Source: Streptococcus suis YS161 (GTDB lineage Bacteria; Bacillota; Bacilli; Lactobacillales; Streptococcaceae). Taken from it: a stretch of DNA of 64,000 bases. Made by a program: the position numbers and the translations under genes. A model generated the notes under the pieces. The model did not search any database. It saw only the letters and a program-made list of their open reading frames with translations, and was not told where the DNA came from. This document shows, one piece after another, positions 8,733-19,052 of this stretch (positions are counted from its first letter, which is position 1; each line of letters opens with the position of its first letter). The stretch is taken from positions 1 through 64,000 of the forward strand of contig NZ_ASCA01000006.1 in NCBI RefSeq assembly GCF_002760245.1, in the 5' to 3' direction.

Positions 8733-10268
8733 CTATGTCTCATCTAATGCCATTTTCTTCAAATGTACACTATGCTTCATATAACTTCTATCTGCATATA
8801 TGACTACAATTTCTGCAGTACATTCAGTCTGATTAGAAGTCCAATCTGGTCGAACCGACCAAATCACTTTTACTCCCAATGGTAAATCCTGAAAATTTTC
8901 AATTACCTCCTCGGGTTTTATCTCTTCATCATGAAAAAGCGTAATACTCTCTCTAAAAATGGGCTCTGAATTTTTTAACTCACCATATAATTTTTCTGAA
9001 GTATGATTAAATAGTATTTGAATTTTACCTAAAATTTCTCTTCTTATGTTTGCAATCCAGTTGATAGAACTCTTAAGGATGGTTAGTAAAAATACCATCA
9101 GTACTATCCGTTCTATACCTGTAATCAACAAATCTGGTAAAGGGATTTGAGGACTAATGTACGTTAGAAAAGGCTTTAATAATTTTGAGTCATTAATAAT
9201 GATAATAATCAAATAAACAATTACAATTGCTATATTAACCTGGAATTTCATTTTTATTTCATTACTATGTCCTCTATTTGTAATCAATTTCTTTTCTATA
9301 CTTTGTTGCTCATCTACCGTGAAATTATTTGAAAGATAGACTATGTCCTTCGATAATATTTGATTGACTATAACAAAAATCAGTGCTACAAATACCCAAT
9401 TATCTTTGCTAAAAAAGCCTATCAAGAACAATATTAAAGTAAGCAAAATAGTGTTCCAATAATTCAAATTCACCATTTTTAGCAAGTAGTTAACGGAATA
9501 TCCAATCAGAGCAACTACTGAACTCAAGATGAAAAAGGAAATAAGCAAGCCTGTTAGAGCATCTTTTCCAATAGGTATAATCAATACCAATAATATCATG
9601 CAAAATATCCACAAATTTAACCAGCTAATAAAATAATACCACTTAGTCCATTCAGAAAACTGCCGACTTCTGAACCACTTCCTAAATAGATCAATTGAAT
9701 TTTTGTTCACCCAAATTGCTTTATCCACATTTTTATTATCTCTACACTTTACTACAAAAAATAGAATTAAATTGAGGAGCGGTAATATCAGACTAATGAT
9801 GACCGACTTCATATTTAGCGTATAATTGTTAATGAAAATATTAAATGCATGGATTGCAAAAATAGTCGCTATTACAATTAACGATATGAAAAAATCTCTT
9901 TTCTTAGCTACTTTCTCAGCAGGTATTAATTTATCAAAGTGAATAAAGACCAGTTTATTCTCCTTTGGATTGTAGTAAAAGTCAAAATTAAATCTATGGC
10001 CATTCAAACTTTGTTCATGACCATTTTTGTAAGTGTCGTATATAATATTCTTCGATTTATTATTCGATTGACTTTGGGAATTCAAATGTCCAATAATGTC
10101 TTGTACCAATCTTTGAAGTGATTCTAGAAACGATTCCTTACTGATAAAGCTATTTCTCATCAGCTCCTCAACATCAAGAAAAAAGCTATCCTTAATTGCT
10201 ACTGTAATCTTATCACTATAATTAACAAGCAATTCATTAACTTCATCTCGCAAAGATTTATTATTCAT
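8733..10268 (-). CDS. Unknown polytopic membrane protein, about 8 TM helices
   Basis: 511 aa. A soluble N-terminal region of about 120 residues precedes hydrophobic segments near 126-147, 154-173, 211-233, 237-260, 270-287, 290-305, 343-359 and 383-400. A polar C-terminal domain of about 110 residues contains ENFQDLPLGVKVIWSVRPDW. ATG 10268 lies about 8 bases after an AAAAAGGAG site. No transporter, polymerase or enzyme motif is evident and I do not recognise the family. It is next to the last cps gene but separated by 210 bp, is on the same strand, and lies in the accessory island. Use in surface polysaccharide handling or in defence are both only guesses. Confidence 0.6.
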   Translation of the reverse strand: MNNKSLRDEVNELLVNYSDKITVAIKDSFFLDVEELMRNSFISKESFLESLQRLVQDIIGHLNSQSQSNNKSKNIIYDTYKNGHEQSLNGHRFNFDFYYNPKENKLVFIHFDKLIPAEKVAKKRDFFISLIVIATIFAIHAFNIFINNYTLNMKSVIISLILPLLNLILFFVVKCRDNKNVDKAIWVNKNSIDLFRKWFRSRQFSEWTKWYYFISWLNLWIFCMILLVLIIPIGKDALTGLLISFFILSSVVALIGYSVNYLLKMVNLNYWNTILLTLILFLIGFFSKDNWVFVALIFVIVNQILSKDIVYLSNNFTVDEQQSIEKKLITNRGHSNEIKMKFQVNIAIVIVYLIIIIINDSKLLKPFLTYISPQIPLPDLLITGIERIVLMVFLLTILKSSINWIANIRREILGKIQILFNHTSEKLYGELKNSEPIFRESITLFHDEEIKPEEVIENFQDLPLGVKVIWSVRPDWTSNQTECTAEIVVIYADRSYMKHSVHLKKMALDET

Positions 10269-10480
10269 CCTTATTGCTCCTTTTTCAGATTATTATCAGT
10301 AATCTGCTTTAATAACAACTTCAAAAAATATCATCATGGTAATAGGTTAATTTTACATACTCGAAACCAAATGTTCAACGAAACAAATACAAGAAATAAA
10401 CAAATGATCCGTTTACAGCATACCGGTAGTTCATAAAGCATCGATACTCAAGTCGAAATTCGTTAACTAATTATCAGCAT

Positions 10481-11743
10481 CTAATCTCTTCTAAAAATAT
10501 CTCGTGTATAAACCTTATCCCGCACATCGTCCAAAGAACTATCATAACGATTGGCTACAATGGCTTGACATTGAGACTTGAACTTCTTCAAATCATTGAC
10601 AATTTTAGAACCAAAGAAGGTTGAAGCGTCCTCTAGAGTTGGTTCAAAAATAATAACTTTTGCACCTTTGGCTTTCAATCGTTTCATGACACCTTGAATG
10701 GAACTCTGTCTAAAGTTATCCGAGTTGCTCTTCATCGTTAAACGGTAAACACCAACAGTAATTTCTTTTTCTTGCTGACGAGAGTAGCTATCATGTTCAG
10801 AGTAATCATAATAACCAGCCATTTTCAGCACCTGATCGGCAATGAAATCTTTCCTTGTTTTATTGGCTTCAACAATGGCCGTCATCATATTCTGCGGAAC
10901 ATCATTGTAATTTGCCAATAACTGCTTGGTGTCTTTTGGCAGACAGTAACCACCATAACCAAAAGAGGGGTTATTGTAGTGGTCACCAATACGTGGATCT
11001 AAGCCAACACCCTTGATAATCGATTCTGTATTTAGTCCTTTTAACTCCGCATAGGTATCTAATTCATTGAAGTAAGAAACACGCAAGGCCAAATAAGTAT
11101 TGGCAAAAAGCTTAACTGCTTCAGCTTCTGTAGACCCCATGTGCAACACTTCTATATCTTTCTTCAGAGCTCCCTCTTGTAGAAGAGAAGCAAATAACTT
11201 CGAACCTTCTGCAACCGAAGCTGGTGCACCATCTTCACAAGATACAATAATCCGTGATGGATAAAGATTATCATAAAGTGCTTTTGACTCTCTCAGAAAT
11301 TCAGGACTAAAAATAATATTTTCCGTACCAAATTTTTCGCGCATAGATTGAGTAAAACCAACAGGAATCGTTGATTTGATAACCATTAAGGCCTGAGGAT
11401 TGATTGATAATACTGTTTGTATAACTGATTCCACATGACTAGTGTCAAAGTAGTTCTTAGCACTATCATAGTTAGTTGGAGCAGCAATTACAACAATTTC
11501 TGCCTCTTTGTAGGCTTTTTCTGCATCAAGTGTTGCTACTAAATTCAAGTCCATTTCCGCAAGATATTTCTCTATATAATCATCCTGAATCGGAGACTTC
11601 TTACCGTTAATTAAATCAACTTTTTCTTGGATAATATCTACAGCGGTAACTTGATGATGCTGTGCTAATAAGACAGCGATAGAAAGACCAACATAACCTG
11701 TTCCTGCAACGGCAATTTTATGTTTTAAATTATTCACTTTCAT
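10481..11743 (-). CDS. ugd: UDP-glucose 6-dehydrogenase
   Basis: Cytoplasmic NAD-dependent oxidation of UDP-Glc to UDP-GlcA, a capsule precursor. 420 aa, usual length. The Rossmann motif [11 protein letters not shown] is near residues 11-21, and the catalytic-cysteine segment [14 protein letters not shown] lies in the middle. The C-terminal UDP-binding domain is intact. ATG 11743 follows GGAG at 6 bases. It is the last gene of the cps operon, 10 bp downstream of wzx. A UDP-ManNAc dehydrogenase is less likely, because length and sequence fit the HasB/Ugd type. Confidence 0.9.
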   Translation of the reverse strand: MKVNNLKHKIAVAGTGYVGLSIAVLLAQHHQVTAVDIIQEKVDLINGKKSPIQDDYIEKYLAEMDLNLVATLDAEKAYKEAEIVVIAAPTNYDSAKNYFDTSHVESVIQTVLSINPQALMVIKSTIPVGFTQSMREKFGTENIIFSPEFLRESKALYDNLYPSRIIVSCEDGAPASVAEGSKLFASLLQEGALKKDIEVLHMGSTEAEAVKLFANTYLALRVSYFNELDTYAELKGLNTESIIKGVGLDPRIGDHYNNPSFGYGGYCLPKDTKQLLANYNDVPQNMMTAIVEANKTRKDFIADQVLKMAGYYDYSEHDSYSRQQEKEITVGVYRLTMKSNSDNFRQSSIQGVMKRLKAKGAKVIIFEPTLEDASTFFGSKIVNDLKKFKSQCQAIVANRYDSSLDDVRDKVYTRDIFRRD

Positions 11744-11753
11744 ATCTCCAAAT

Positions 11754-13217
11754 CTATCTACTTAAAAAATTATTTATTCTATTTACAAATGATTGATATA
11801 TATCAATTACCCAATAGTTCCTCAGTACTAATTGAGTTACAAAATATACAATAATAGTTAGTACAACTGAAGTTAAAAGTAATAATATTTTATCCAAGAT
11901 AACCATCTTTAATAAAGAAATAACTACAATAATAGAAAGTGATCCAAATAAAATACTAAAAACAAAATTTTTCGAATAATAAAACTTGATATTTTTGTTA
12001 ATAAATGGAATACATATCAGTAAACCAACCAATTGTGAAAAAGCTGTTGTATATGCTGCGGCAATAAATCCAAATTTAGGAATTAGTAAAAAATTAAAAA
12101 TTATATTAAAAACAGCACTGATAGAACAAGCAATCAGACAAATTTTCTCCTTCCCTTCCGGCAATAACAACATATTCATTACAATCCCCCAAAAAAGAGA
12201 GAATAGTAACGAAAATGCTAAAACCTTAAGTGAATTCGATGCTGGTAAATAATCTTCACCTGCGATAACATAAATTATTTCAGAACTAAGAAAAAATATT
12301 CCGATAACAATTGGAATTCCAATACTTGATGTAAATCCTGTTACAAATTTCATAGTTGAATTAATACTACTATAATCAGAATTTTTAAATGAAGCAGATA
12401 ACTTAGGCAATACAACCCAAACAATTGATGATAAAACAGTGCTCGCTATTGTATATATTTTAACAGAAGTTGAGTATAATCCAACTTCATAATCACCTCT
12501 TATAAAACCAATTATTGTGGTATCTGAATTTACAAAGATTTGCTGAGCTAATATCATCCCAAATAAAGTAATAATCGGAAATAAATGCTTAGCTAAATTT
12601 AAATTCTTTGTAAATTTAATTTGACAAAACCTTTTCCTATAAAAAAAATTAGCAATATTTCCACCACTTGAAGAAATAACCATTATAATTGCATAATTTA
12701 AATAATCATCTGGATTATGTACAAAAATAAACATTAGAATTAAAGCTAATAATTGGAAAAAAAATGTTCTAATTGTTATATATCTAAAGTCCTCTAATGC
12801 AGTATTCAACCAATCTGCTCCAATCGTTGTTAGAACAATTGTGAAACTTTGAATAATTATTAAAGATCTATATTTTTCCAAATTCGAAAATAATAATAAA
12901 GTGATTATTAAAAAAGAGTATGAAATTATCGTCGTAATTATATTGATAGAATATATCTCGCTAGCTACTTGAGAAAAATTCTTCTGATCGTTTTTATAGT
13001 AAGAAACTTCTCTAACTGCATAAGTTGTAATACCAATGGAAGCGATTAAAGCAAAATAACTTACAATTGAACTACTAAAATTGATTTTTCCAATATTATC
13101 AGCATTTAGAACTCTAGATATATAGGGGAAAGTGATTAGAGGAAAAATGATTGTAGAACAAGATTTAATAATATTGTAAACAACATTTTTTTTATAATTC
13201 TTCTCAGCCACTATCAT
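11754..13217 (-). CDS. wzx: Capsule repeat-unit flippase Wzx
   Basis: MOP-superfamily flippase that moves the undecaprenyl-linked repeat unit across the membrane. 487 aa with about 12 to 14 hydrophobic helices and the family start [21 protein letters not shown]. The gene overlaps the upstream GT2 gene by 14 bp. The annotated ATG at 13217 has GGAGG only 2 bases away. A GTG at 13211, 8 bases after GGAGG, is at least as likely a start. It lies between GT2 and ugd in the AT-rich serotype-specific block. Confidence 0.88.
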   Translation of the reverse strand: MIVAEKNYKKNVVYNIIKSCSTIIFPLITFPYISRVLNADNIGKINFSSSIVSYFALIASIGITTYAVREVSYYKNDQKNFSQVASEIYSINIITTIISYSFLIITLLLFSNLEKYRSLIIIQSFTIVLTTIGADWLNTALEDFRYITIRTFFFQLLALILMFIFVHNPDDYLNYAIIMVISSSGGNIANFFYRKRFCQIKFTKNLNLAKHLFPIITLFGMILAQQIFVNSDTTIIGFIRGDYEVGLYSTSVKIYTIASTVLSSIVWVVLPKLSASFKNSDYSSINSTMKFVTGFTSSIGIPIVIGIFFLSSEIIYVIAGEDYLPASNSLKVLAFSLLFSLFWGIVMNMLLLPEGKEKICLIACSISAVFNIIFNFLLIPKFGFIAAAYTTAFSQLVGLLICIPFINKNIKFYYSKNFVFSILFGSLSIIVVISLLKMVILDKILLLLTSVVLTIIVYFVTQLVLRNYWVIDIYQSFVNRINNFLSR

Positions 13218-14133
13218 TACCTCCTCGAAAAATTTTTGATTTTAAACGACATATTAATCTTATTATTGCTAATTTTTGAATTTTTTTTAATTCATAATAA
13301 TAATTTAGTGAATCTTTGGAAGTTGAAAGATCGTAAGAACACGGCTTCTTCAAAATAATATGTGTCAAATAAAGTTGAGCTACAAACTTTTCATTCTCAT
13401 TCAAAACAAATTCTCTAGTTTTACTTGAGATTCTATTTTGTAAATAAAGTTTATTAATTGCTTTCACAAATTGTACTCCAAAAGCGTAAAATACATCATA
13501 CTTTCCTTTTTTTATACTAGAAGTAGGAATTTCACGCCAAAGTGTTGAATTATCAATTTGATATCTTCTTTCTTTTTTAAAATAGAAGACAAAAATTAAA
13601 TGCGGGAATAAATCATATGAATTAAGCTCTGCTTGCCCTAAAATATCATCTAAATCTTCACGCCAACAAGAAACTCCTCCTGACCAAGACGAATATTTTC
13701 CTAGACCATATATAAAACTATCAAAACTACTTAAGTAATTTTCTGGTGTAGAAATTTCAGAGGTATTATTTAAGAAATACGTAATAGGTCTCTCTATTTT
13801 ATTTTTTTCTACAAAATTAATTAGATTTGACAATGAACCCTCAATTAAAACAGTACGATGATTTAAAAATTTTATAAATTTACCTGATGATAGTCGAAAA
13901 CCTTCAATTTGATTTTGAAATAGTGTTGCAGTCGTTTTTTTATAAATTAAATTATTATGATTTTTTGCAAACTTAATCATTAATCTCTCAAATTCAGTAT
14001 TACTTCCATTATCAACTACAATAACTTCAAATAAATTTTCGTCAATAGACTGACAATATATACTATTGAGAACAGGAAAAACCCATTCAACAACTCCATT
14101 AGTTGGTATAACTAAACTAATCAAATATTCCAT
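13204..14133 (-). CDS. Family 2 glycosyltransferase
   Basis: 309 aa GT-A fold enzyme. The start ISLVIPTNGVVEWVFPVL and FEVIVVDNGS match the nucleotide-sugar-binding half of GT2 proteins. The classical DxD is not obvious by eye, and NHRTVLIEGS stands where the metal site would be. It presumably adds one sugar of the capsule repeat unit on the cytoplasmic face. A weak GGTAAG site precedes the start, so expression probably relies on the operon. Donor and linkage cannot be read from sequence. Confidence 0.75.
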   Translation of the reverse strand: MEYLISLVIPTNGVVEWVFPVLNSIYCQSIDENLFEVIVVDNGSNTEFERLMIKFAKNHNNLIYKKTTATLFQNQIEGFRLSSGKFIKFLNHRTVLIEGSLSNLINFVEKNKIERPITYFLNNTSEISTPENYLSSFDSFIYGLGKYSSWSGGVSCWREDLDDILGQAELNSYDLFPHLIFVFYFKKERRYQIDNSTLWREIPTSSIKKGKYDVFYAFGVQFVKAINKLYLQNRISSKTREFVLNENEKFVAQLYLTHIILKKPCSYDLSTSKDSLNYYYELKKIQKLAIIRLICRLKSKIFRGGNDSG

Positions 14134-14150
14134 AAAAATATTAACTTACC

Positions 14151-14765
14151 TTACTTAAAATTTTTAATTATTTCCTCTACATTTTTATCATTTAGCTCAG
14201 TGTAAAACAATGATTCATATTTAAGAATATCGTCCTCAGAAATTGATGAAAAATCAAACTTCAATAATTGATCAATAACATTTTCTGAAAATCTATATTT
14301 CAAAACTCTAGCTGGATTGCCACCTACAATTGCATACGGAGGGACATCTTTTGTAACTACAGCCCCAGCTGCAATAACTGCGCCTTGTCCGATTTCAACA
14401 CCTGATAGTACAATAGAACGATAGCCAAACCAAACATCGTCACCAACAATTATATCTCCTTTTGAAGTTGATTCGAATTCGATATTTTGTAAGATATTGT
14501 ATTTAAATGGATATGTAGATATTAGACTTAAAGGATGATCTTTACCTAAAATAAAAATAGTTTCTGGTCCAATTGAACAAAAATTCCCAATTTTTAAGGA
14601 TACTGTGGGAACATCCGAGTATACTTCAATAGGGCCATATGTTTTATTTCCAACGTGAACAATTTTTTCATTAAATAAATTTTTTGCATATGTACTATTA
14701 TGGAGATTTAAAGCTTTCCACTTTTTTCTAAATTTTAACAATTTAATGAGTCTTTTAATATTCAT
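14151..14765 (-). CDS. Hexapeptide-repeat O-acetyltransferase (CatB/XAT type)
   Basis: 204 aa left-handed beta-helix acyltransferase, probably acetyl-CoA-dependent O-acetylation of a capsule sugar. Hexapeptide repeats run from about residue 55 to 160 (IGNFCSIGPE, VGDDVWFG, IGQGAVIAAGAVVTKDVPPYAIVGGNPA), with a likely catalytic His in LGKDHPLS. This arrangement is typical of xenobiotic and streptogramin acetyltransferase-like capsule enzymes. It lies inside the cps operon, so antibiotic inactivation is unlikely. Confidence 0.85.
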   Translation of the reverse strand: MNIKRLIKLLKFRKKWKALNLHNSTYAKNLFNEKIVHVGNKTYGPIEVYSDVPTVSLKIGNFCSIGPETIFILGKDHPLSLISTYPFKYNILQNIEFESTSKGDIIVGDDVWFGYRSIVLSGVEIGQGAVIAAGAVVTKDVPPYAIVGGNPARVLKYRFSENVIDQLLKFDFSSISEDDILKYESLFYTELNDKNVEEIIKNFK

Positions 14766-14782
14766 AAATTTTATTCCTCAAT

Positions 14783-15721
14783 TTAAATGCCGATTCTATC
14801 CAACCAATCATCTACCATTAATGCAGTTTGCCCTTCAACAAAATTACTTTTTATAAAATCTTCAGGTATTTCAAGTTTTGTATCTAAAATAAAAATATTC
14901 TCACTGTTTATAGGATAGTTAATTATTTCTTTATTTGCCGTTATAATTTTAGTTTTTGTCAAAAGTGAGTCAAAAACTCTTGTCGTAGGCCCTCTTTGTC
15001 CAAATCTCACAATGTCCAGTGTTGAAATAGATTCTAATAATATTTTTTGATACTCTTCATAACTTAACGGGACTCTATTACTAAAAAAATTAAAGTCCAA
15101 ATTCTTATCATATAAATAAATATAAAAAGAATATTTTTCTTTATTATGTTCATAAAATTTTCTAATAAAATCAACACGTTTTTGATTCGCAGTTGCAATT
15201 ATTGATACGTCATATTTTTTTTGAGGTAATTTTTCAAATATAATGGGTTTTGTAAAAACAGGTAAATAAGAAAAACCAAATTTTTGTGAATCTTCCAAAT
15301 TATAAGTTGAAACTTGATCGAAATATTTTATATGACTGCTTTTAAATAACCAATCAAAATCATCCCAAACGTATAGAATTTTTTTTGCACTTTTATTTCG
15401 AGAAAAAAGTACTTTATAAAAATCCTCTGATAACCCATCACCATTAATAGAAAGAATAATGTCAAATTCATTGTTAATAAAATTAGGTACATTGGATTCT
15501 AATGCTCTATTTAATAATAATTCTCTATAAAAATTCCTAAAAGATTTAAAAATTTTAAAAAATAATTTAACAATAATAGGTAGATTATTATATTCATCCC
15601 TAGCATTTTTTAGAAATAAATCAGAATCCAAGTAAGCCACTGAATATTTTTTTCTTAATTCTTCAACTAATATTTCATCATACCCCATAAAATGTGGGCA
15701 AATTAATAGTGCTTTTTTCAA
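14783..15721 (-). CDS. Putative capsule glycosyltransferase (CgeB/GT-B-like)
   Basis: 312 aa. No GT-A signature. The C-terminal third, RFGQRGPTTRVFDSLLTKTK followed by a conserved-looking IIT and Asn, resembles the donor-binding part of CgeB-like GT-B proteins (glycosyl transferase group 1 family). The N-terminal half has alternating strands and helices such as KKALLICPHFMGYDE and FDIILSING. It lies between wzy and the acetyltransferase gene with short spacers, so it is part of the cps operon. Assignment is tentative; a polysaccharide-modifying enzyme is the alternative. Confidence 0.5.
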   Translation of the reverse strand: MKKALLICPHFMGYDEILVEELRKKYSVAYLDSDLFLKNARDEYNNLPIIVKLFFKIFKSFRNFYRELLLNRALESNVPNFINNEFDIILSINGDGLSEDFYKVLFSRNKSAKKILYVWDDFDWLFKSSHIKYFDQVSTYNLEDSQKFGFSYLPVFTKPIIFEKLPQKKYDVSIIATANQKRVDFIRKFYEHNKEKYSFYIYLYDKNLDFNFFSNRVPLSYEEYQKILLESISTLDIVRFGQRGPTTRVFDSLLTKTKIITANKEIINYPINSENIFILDTKLEIPEDFIKSNFVEGQTALMVDDWLDRIGI

Positions 15722-15730
15722 AATTAACTC

Positions 15731-17023
15731 CTATACAGTCGGACTTCGGTGATCTCTATATTTTTCTGATTGTTTGATAAAATAAAATATAAATAAATAA
15801 TAAAATACGATTCTAAATGAAGGTAATGATGATACAATATACGCAATCCAATATGCAAGAGATAGAATTGCAACTTCCTTAGTTCTATATACTAATGGTA
15901 TCTTAATTACCGAAGTATATATTAAAATGGCAGTAGTCACTAATCCAAAAATTCCGTGCATACTCCACTGTTCAAAAATAATTCCTTCAAATCCTAATGC
16001 AGCATTTGTAAGACCGTTTTTAACAATACTATTTCTAAATGTTTCTCCCAGACCAAAAATAGGTGATGAACTTACGATTTCCTGGATTGCTACCATTTGA
16101 TTGAGACGCATTTCTAAACTACTTCCGCCAATTTCTGCTGATCTTCCTGTTGAAAATAAGTTAGTAAGTAATGCCGAATTTGAAGATATTACAATTGCGA
16201 GAATTGGTATTAACGCCATAACAACAACTAAAACTAATAATACTGACTTACGTCTTACATATCTCGAAAATTTCACTAAAATAGCACCTGCAATAATAGT
16301 AAATAATATCGGTGTTCTCATCTTAGTCAAAATGATTAGTGGGATACAAAGTATAGCTGTAATTAGAGCTAAATTCGATTGAAATTTCAACTTAGCTTTG
16401 TTGAAAAAAAGAGACAAAGTAAAAATCGAATATAAACCATATGTCATTCCAGCACCGATTGGGTGTTCAAAAAGAGAGGTTAAACGATATCCTCTCAAAG
16501 TGTATCCTTCGTAAGTTTCAATTGTATTCCCAGATAAATTTATCTTATAATCTAAAACAAAATTATTTCCCGTTACGTACTCGATAATTCCATAAATACA
16601 AGAAATGAATATTAAATATGTAGTTCCTTTGAAAATAAATGCAAAATCCTCATCTGTTTCAATAACATTCCATAGTATGTATACATAAATGTAAACACTA
16701 AATACTCTCATTAAACTCCTTGAGAATTCTGGAAATAATCCTGATAATGCAGTAAAACAAGAAAACAAATACGAAAGAATAATTAGCACAAACGGAACTG
16801 TAAATGGGAATTTGGTAGCAGGATTGAATTGATGTCTTTTAAAGAAAAATAATATTGCAAATAAAAGTGGAATTACTGAGTTTGTTCCTAAACTTACCGA
16901 TCCTATGTTAAATATTACAGTTGGATACCAGATGATTTGATAAATAGTAAATAGTTGAATAGCCCTTTTGAAATCAAAAAAAGCATAAATTCCTATAACT
17001 ATTGACAAAAAAGTAAATATCAT
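15731..17023 (-). CDS. wzy: Capsule repeat-unit polymerase Wzy
   Basis: 430 aa integral membrane protein with about 11 or 12 hydrophobic helices. It has a large outward loop containing RGYRLTSLFEHPIGAGMTYG and a second polar loop around EIGGSSLEMRLNQMVAI, as in Wzy/O-antigen ligase-like proteins. It polymerises repeat units at the outer face of the membrane. It is the only polymerase candidate in the operon and, as usual for Wzy, serotype-specific. Confidence 0.88.
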   Translation of the reverse strand: MIFTFLSIVIGIYAFFDFKRAIQLFTIYQIIWYPTVIFNIGSVSLGTNSVIPLLFAILFFFKRHQFNPATKFPFTVPFVLIILSYLFSCFTALSGLFPEFSRSLMRVFSVYIYVYILWNVIETDEDFAFIFKGTTYLIFISCIYGIIEYVTGNNFVLDYKINLSGNTIETYEGYTLRGYRLTSLFEHPIGAGMTYGLYSIFTLSLFFNKAKLKFQSNLALITAILCIPLIILTKMRTPILFTIIAGAILVKFSRYVRRKSVLLVLVVVMALIPILAIVISSNSALLTNLFSTGRSAEIGGSSLEMRLNQMVAIQEIVSSSPIFGLGETFRNSIVKNGLTNAALGFEGIIFEQWSMHGIFGLVTTAILIYTSVIKIPLVYRTKEVAILSLAYWIAYIVSSLPSFRIVFYYLFIFYFIKQSEKYRDHRSPTV

Positions 17024-17030
17024 ACTAACC

Positions 17031-18032
17031 TCACTTTAAATTACTTAATAGATTTTCGCATTTATTACGTATCCGTTTTTTTTCAAAGTGAAATTCAATA
17101 TCTTTTACTAATGGTATATGAATTCCAATATTCCAAAACCAACAAACAATTTCTCTAAGAATACCAAATTTTTTAGGTTTATATTTTAATAATTCTCCAT
17201 CATCAAATGATAGCTTTTTATAATAACCAATCCAGTCTTTATTAAATGGATTATAGCATGGTTGTGACCATGGTTTACTAACATATTTATAGCCAACTAA
17301 ATGAATCATAATTGGATTTTTTAAAGCTTGCTTAATCTCGTTTTTTGTATAGTAAGGTTCTTCCACAAAAAATTCACAAGAATCTTCCTTAAAAACTACA
17401 TTTTGAGTCATCAAATTATAATTAGCAGGTAATAATGAAATCCTATCTTTTAAAACTACATTAAGTACATCTTGATCTAAATGTGGCAGGCTTCCATTCT
17501 GGTCAACAATATAGTCGATAAACTTTTGCTGAATATTCTCTAATCGCATTGCTTTTAAATCAAATAGAATTATACCACTACTGAAATAGGGAGCATCTTT
17601 ACTCATTCCAGCTTGATATTTTGAAGTTGGTAAACAATCATAACATGCTGCACATATATTTGTGTTTAAATCAATTTTATATACATCTTCTAAAGAACCT
17701 TTTATTAAGGTATCACAATCGACATGTAAAACTCTATCATATTGTGGTAATAATTCTGGAAAAAAAAGTCTCACATAACATACAAATGACCAGTATGAAA
17801 GTTCTAACTCAATAGGAATTTTATTTTCCATATTTTTTCCATTAACAAATTTAATACTCCGATTAAATCTGTTTATCAAACTAGTTAATTGAGCAATACT
17901 TTTTTCACTCAAACCACAATCAACAATAATAATATTTAATTCTGACGCTTCAATATTTGACTCTAACAAAGACAATATTGACACACTTGCAATTGTAGCG
18001 TAACCTTCATCGAATGTATATACGATATTCAC
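17031..18032 (-). CDS. Family 8 glycosyltransferase
   Basis: 333 aa GT8 enzyme (LgtC/glycogenin fold, retaining galactosyl or glucosyl transferase). MNIVYTFDEGY at the start, metal-binding DxD in LHVDCDTLIKG, a sugar-site YFSSGIILFDL, HLDQDVLN and a C-terminal MIHLVGYKYVSKPW all match the family in order. It lies in the cps operon between the epimerase gene and wzy with 7 to 21 bp spacers. An alpha-Gal or alpha-Glc addition to the repeat unit is likely but not proven. Confidence 0.88.
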   Translation of the reverse strand: MNIVYTFDEGYATIASVSILSLLESNIEASELNIIIVDCGLSEKSIAQLTSLINRFNRSIKFVNGKNMENKIPIELELSYWSFVCYVRLFFPELLPQYDRVLHVDCDTLIKGSLEDVYKIDLNTNICAACYDCLPTSKYQAGMSKDAPYFSSGIILFDLKAMRLENIQQKFIDYIVDQNGSLPHLDQDVLNVVLKDRISLLPANYNLMTQNVVFKEDSCEFFVEEPYYTKNEIKQALKNPIMIHLVGYKYVSKPWSQPCYNPFNKDWIGYYKKLSFDDGELLKYKPKKFGILREIVCWFWNIGIHIPLVKDIEFHFEKKRIRNKCENLLSNLK

Positions 18033-18053
18033 AATTAATCTCCCTAAAAATAC

Positions 18054-18986
18054 TTAATAATTTTCTGATAAAAATTTTGCTGTTGCAGCAATACCTTCTC
18101 TTAAATCTCGGTGTGGTTTTTCTCCAAATGCTTCAATATATCTTGTCATATCCAAGAAATTAATAGGAACATCAACACTTCTACTTTCTTTAAATGAAAG
18201 ATCTAACTTTACTTTTAATTCATCTTGAATAATGTCTAAGATTTCCATAATACTGGTTCCATAACCAGATCCTAAATTGAAAATTTTATGCTCAGAATAT
18301 TCGTTTGCAATTGTAATAATACCTTTTATAGCATCGTCAATATAAATATAGTCTCTAATTACACTACCATCACCATAAACTGTTATTTCATCACCTGTGA
18401 TAGCCTTATATGTAAATGTTGTCACTGCACCTAAAACACCATTTGGCCTTTGGTAAGGACCATAAGGATTTGCCAATCTTACAATTTTGTATTCCAATCC
18501 ATACATATAATTATATAAATAAAGTAATTTTTCAATCATAACTTTTTGTACCCCATATGATGATATTGGGGCGGTATTTGTTTCCTCAACTAATGGACAT
18601 TTACCTTCTTTACCGTAAACGGTCCCACCTGAAGAAATAAAAATTACTTTTTTTACATTATTTCTAACACACGCTTCAAGAAAATTTGAAGTAAATAATA
18701 CATTTGATTCAATATCTTGAGTAATATGTTGGTTAGACGTTGATGGTACTACAGAACTTACAAGATGGTATACTACTTCTTGATTTTTAACAATTTCATC
18801 AAAATCGATATTGTTATCCAAAGATGATTCAATAATTGAAACATTATCTCTTTCGGATAATTTTGGCAGTTGAAAATAGTCTCTATTTTTATCAACCAAT
18901 GTTAGATGATTGTTTTTTGACTTCATTAATTCCAATGTAAGGTTAGTTCCTATGAAACCAGCTGCCCCTAATATTAACACATTCAT
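18054..18986 (-). CDS. NAD-dependent sugar-nucleotide epimerase
   Basis: 310 aa extended SDR protein. The NAD motif GAAGFIG lies at residues 7-13, the catalytic Ser region is ISSGGTVYG, and the YxxxK motif is SYGVQKVMIEK. It is shorter than housekeeping GalE (about 338 aa). The substrate is open: UDP-Glc/Gal, UDP-GlcNAc/GalNAc or UDP-GlcA/GalA 4-epimerisation are all possible. With ugd in the same operon, the UDP-GlcA/GalA option deserves attention. The gene lies inside the cps operon. Confidence 0.82.
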   Translation of the reverse strand: MNVLILGAAGFIGTNLTLELMKSKNNHLTLVDKNRDYFQLPKLSERDNVSIIESSLDNNIDFDEIVKNQEVVYHLVSSVVPSTSNQHITQDIESNVLFTSNFLEACVRNNVKKVIFISSGGTVYGKEGKCPLVEETNTAPISSYGVQKVMIEKLLYLYNYMYGLEYKIVRLANPYGPYQRPNGVLGAVTTFTYKAITGDEITVYGDGSVIRDYIYIDDAIKGIITIANEYSEHKIFNLGSGYGTSIMEILDIIQDELKVKLDLSFKESRSVDVPINFLDMTRYIEAFGEKPHRDLREGIAATAKFLSENY

Positions 18987-19052
18987 AACTTTACCCCCTA
19001 ATTTTATGCTACTTTACAGATAAGCTTTGTTTTCAAATTCAATAATTTTTTG

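Noticed and set aside
14151-14765. Chloramphenicol or streptogramin acetyltransferase
   Set aside because: Fold and motifs are shared, but the location inside the cps operon between two capsule genes makes sugar O-acetylation far more likely.
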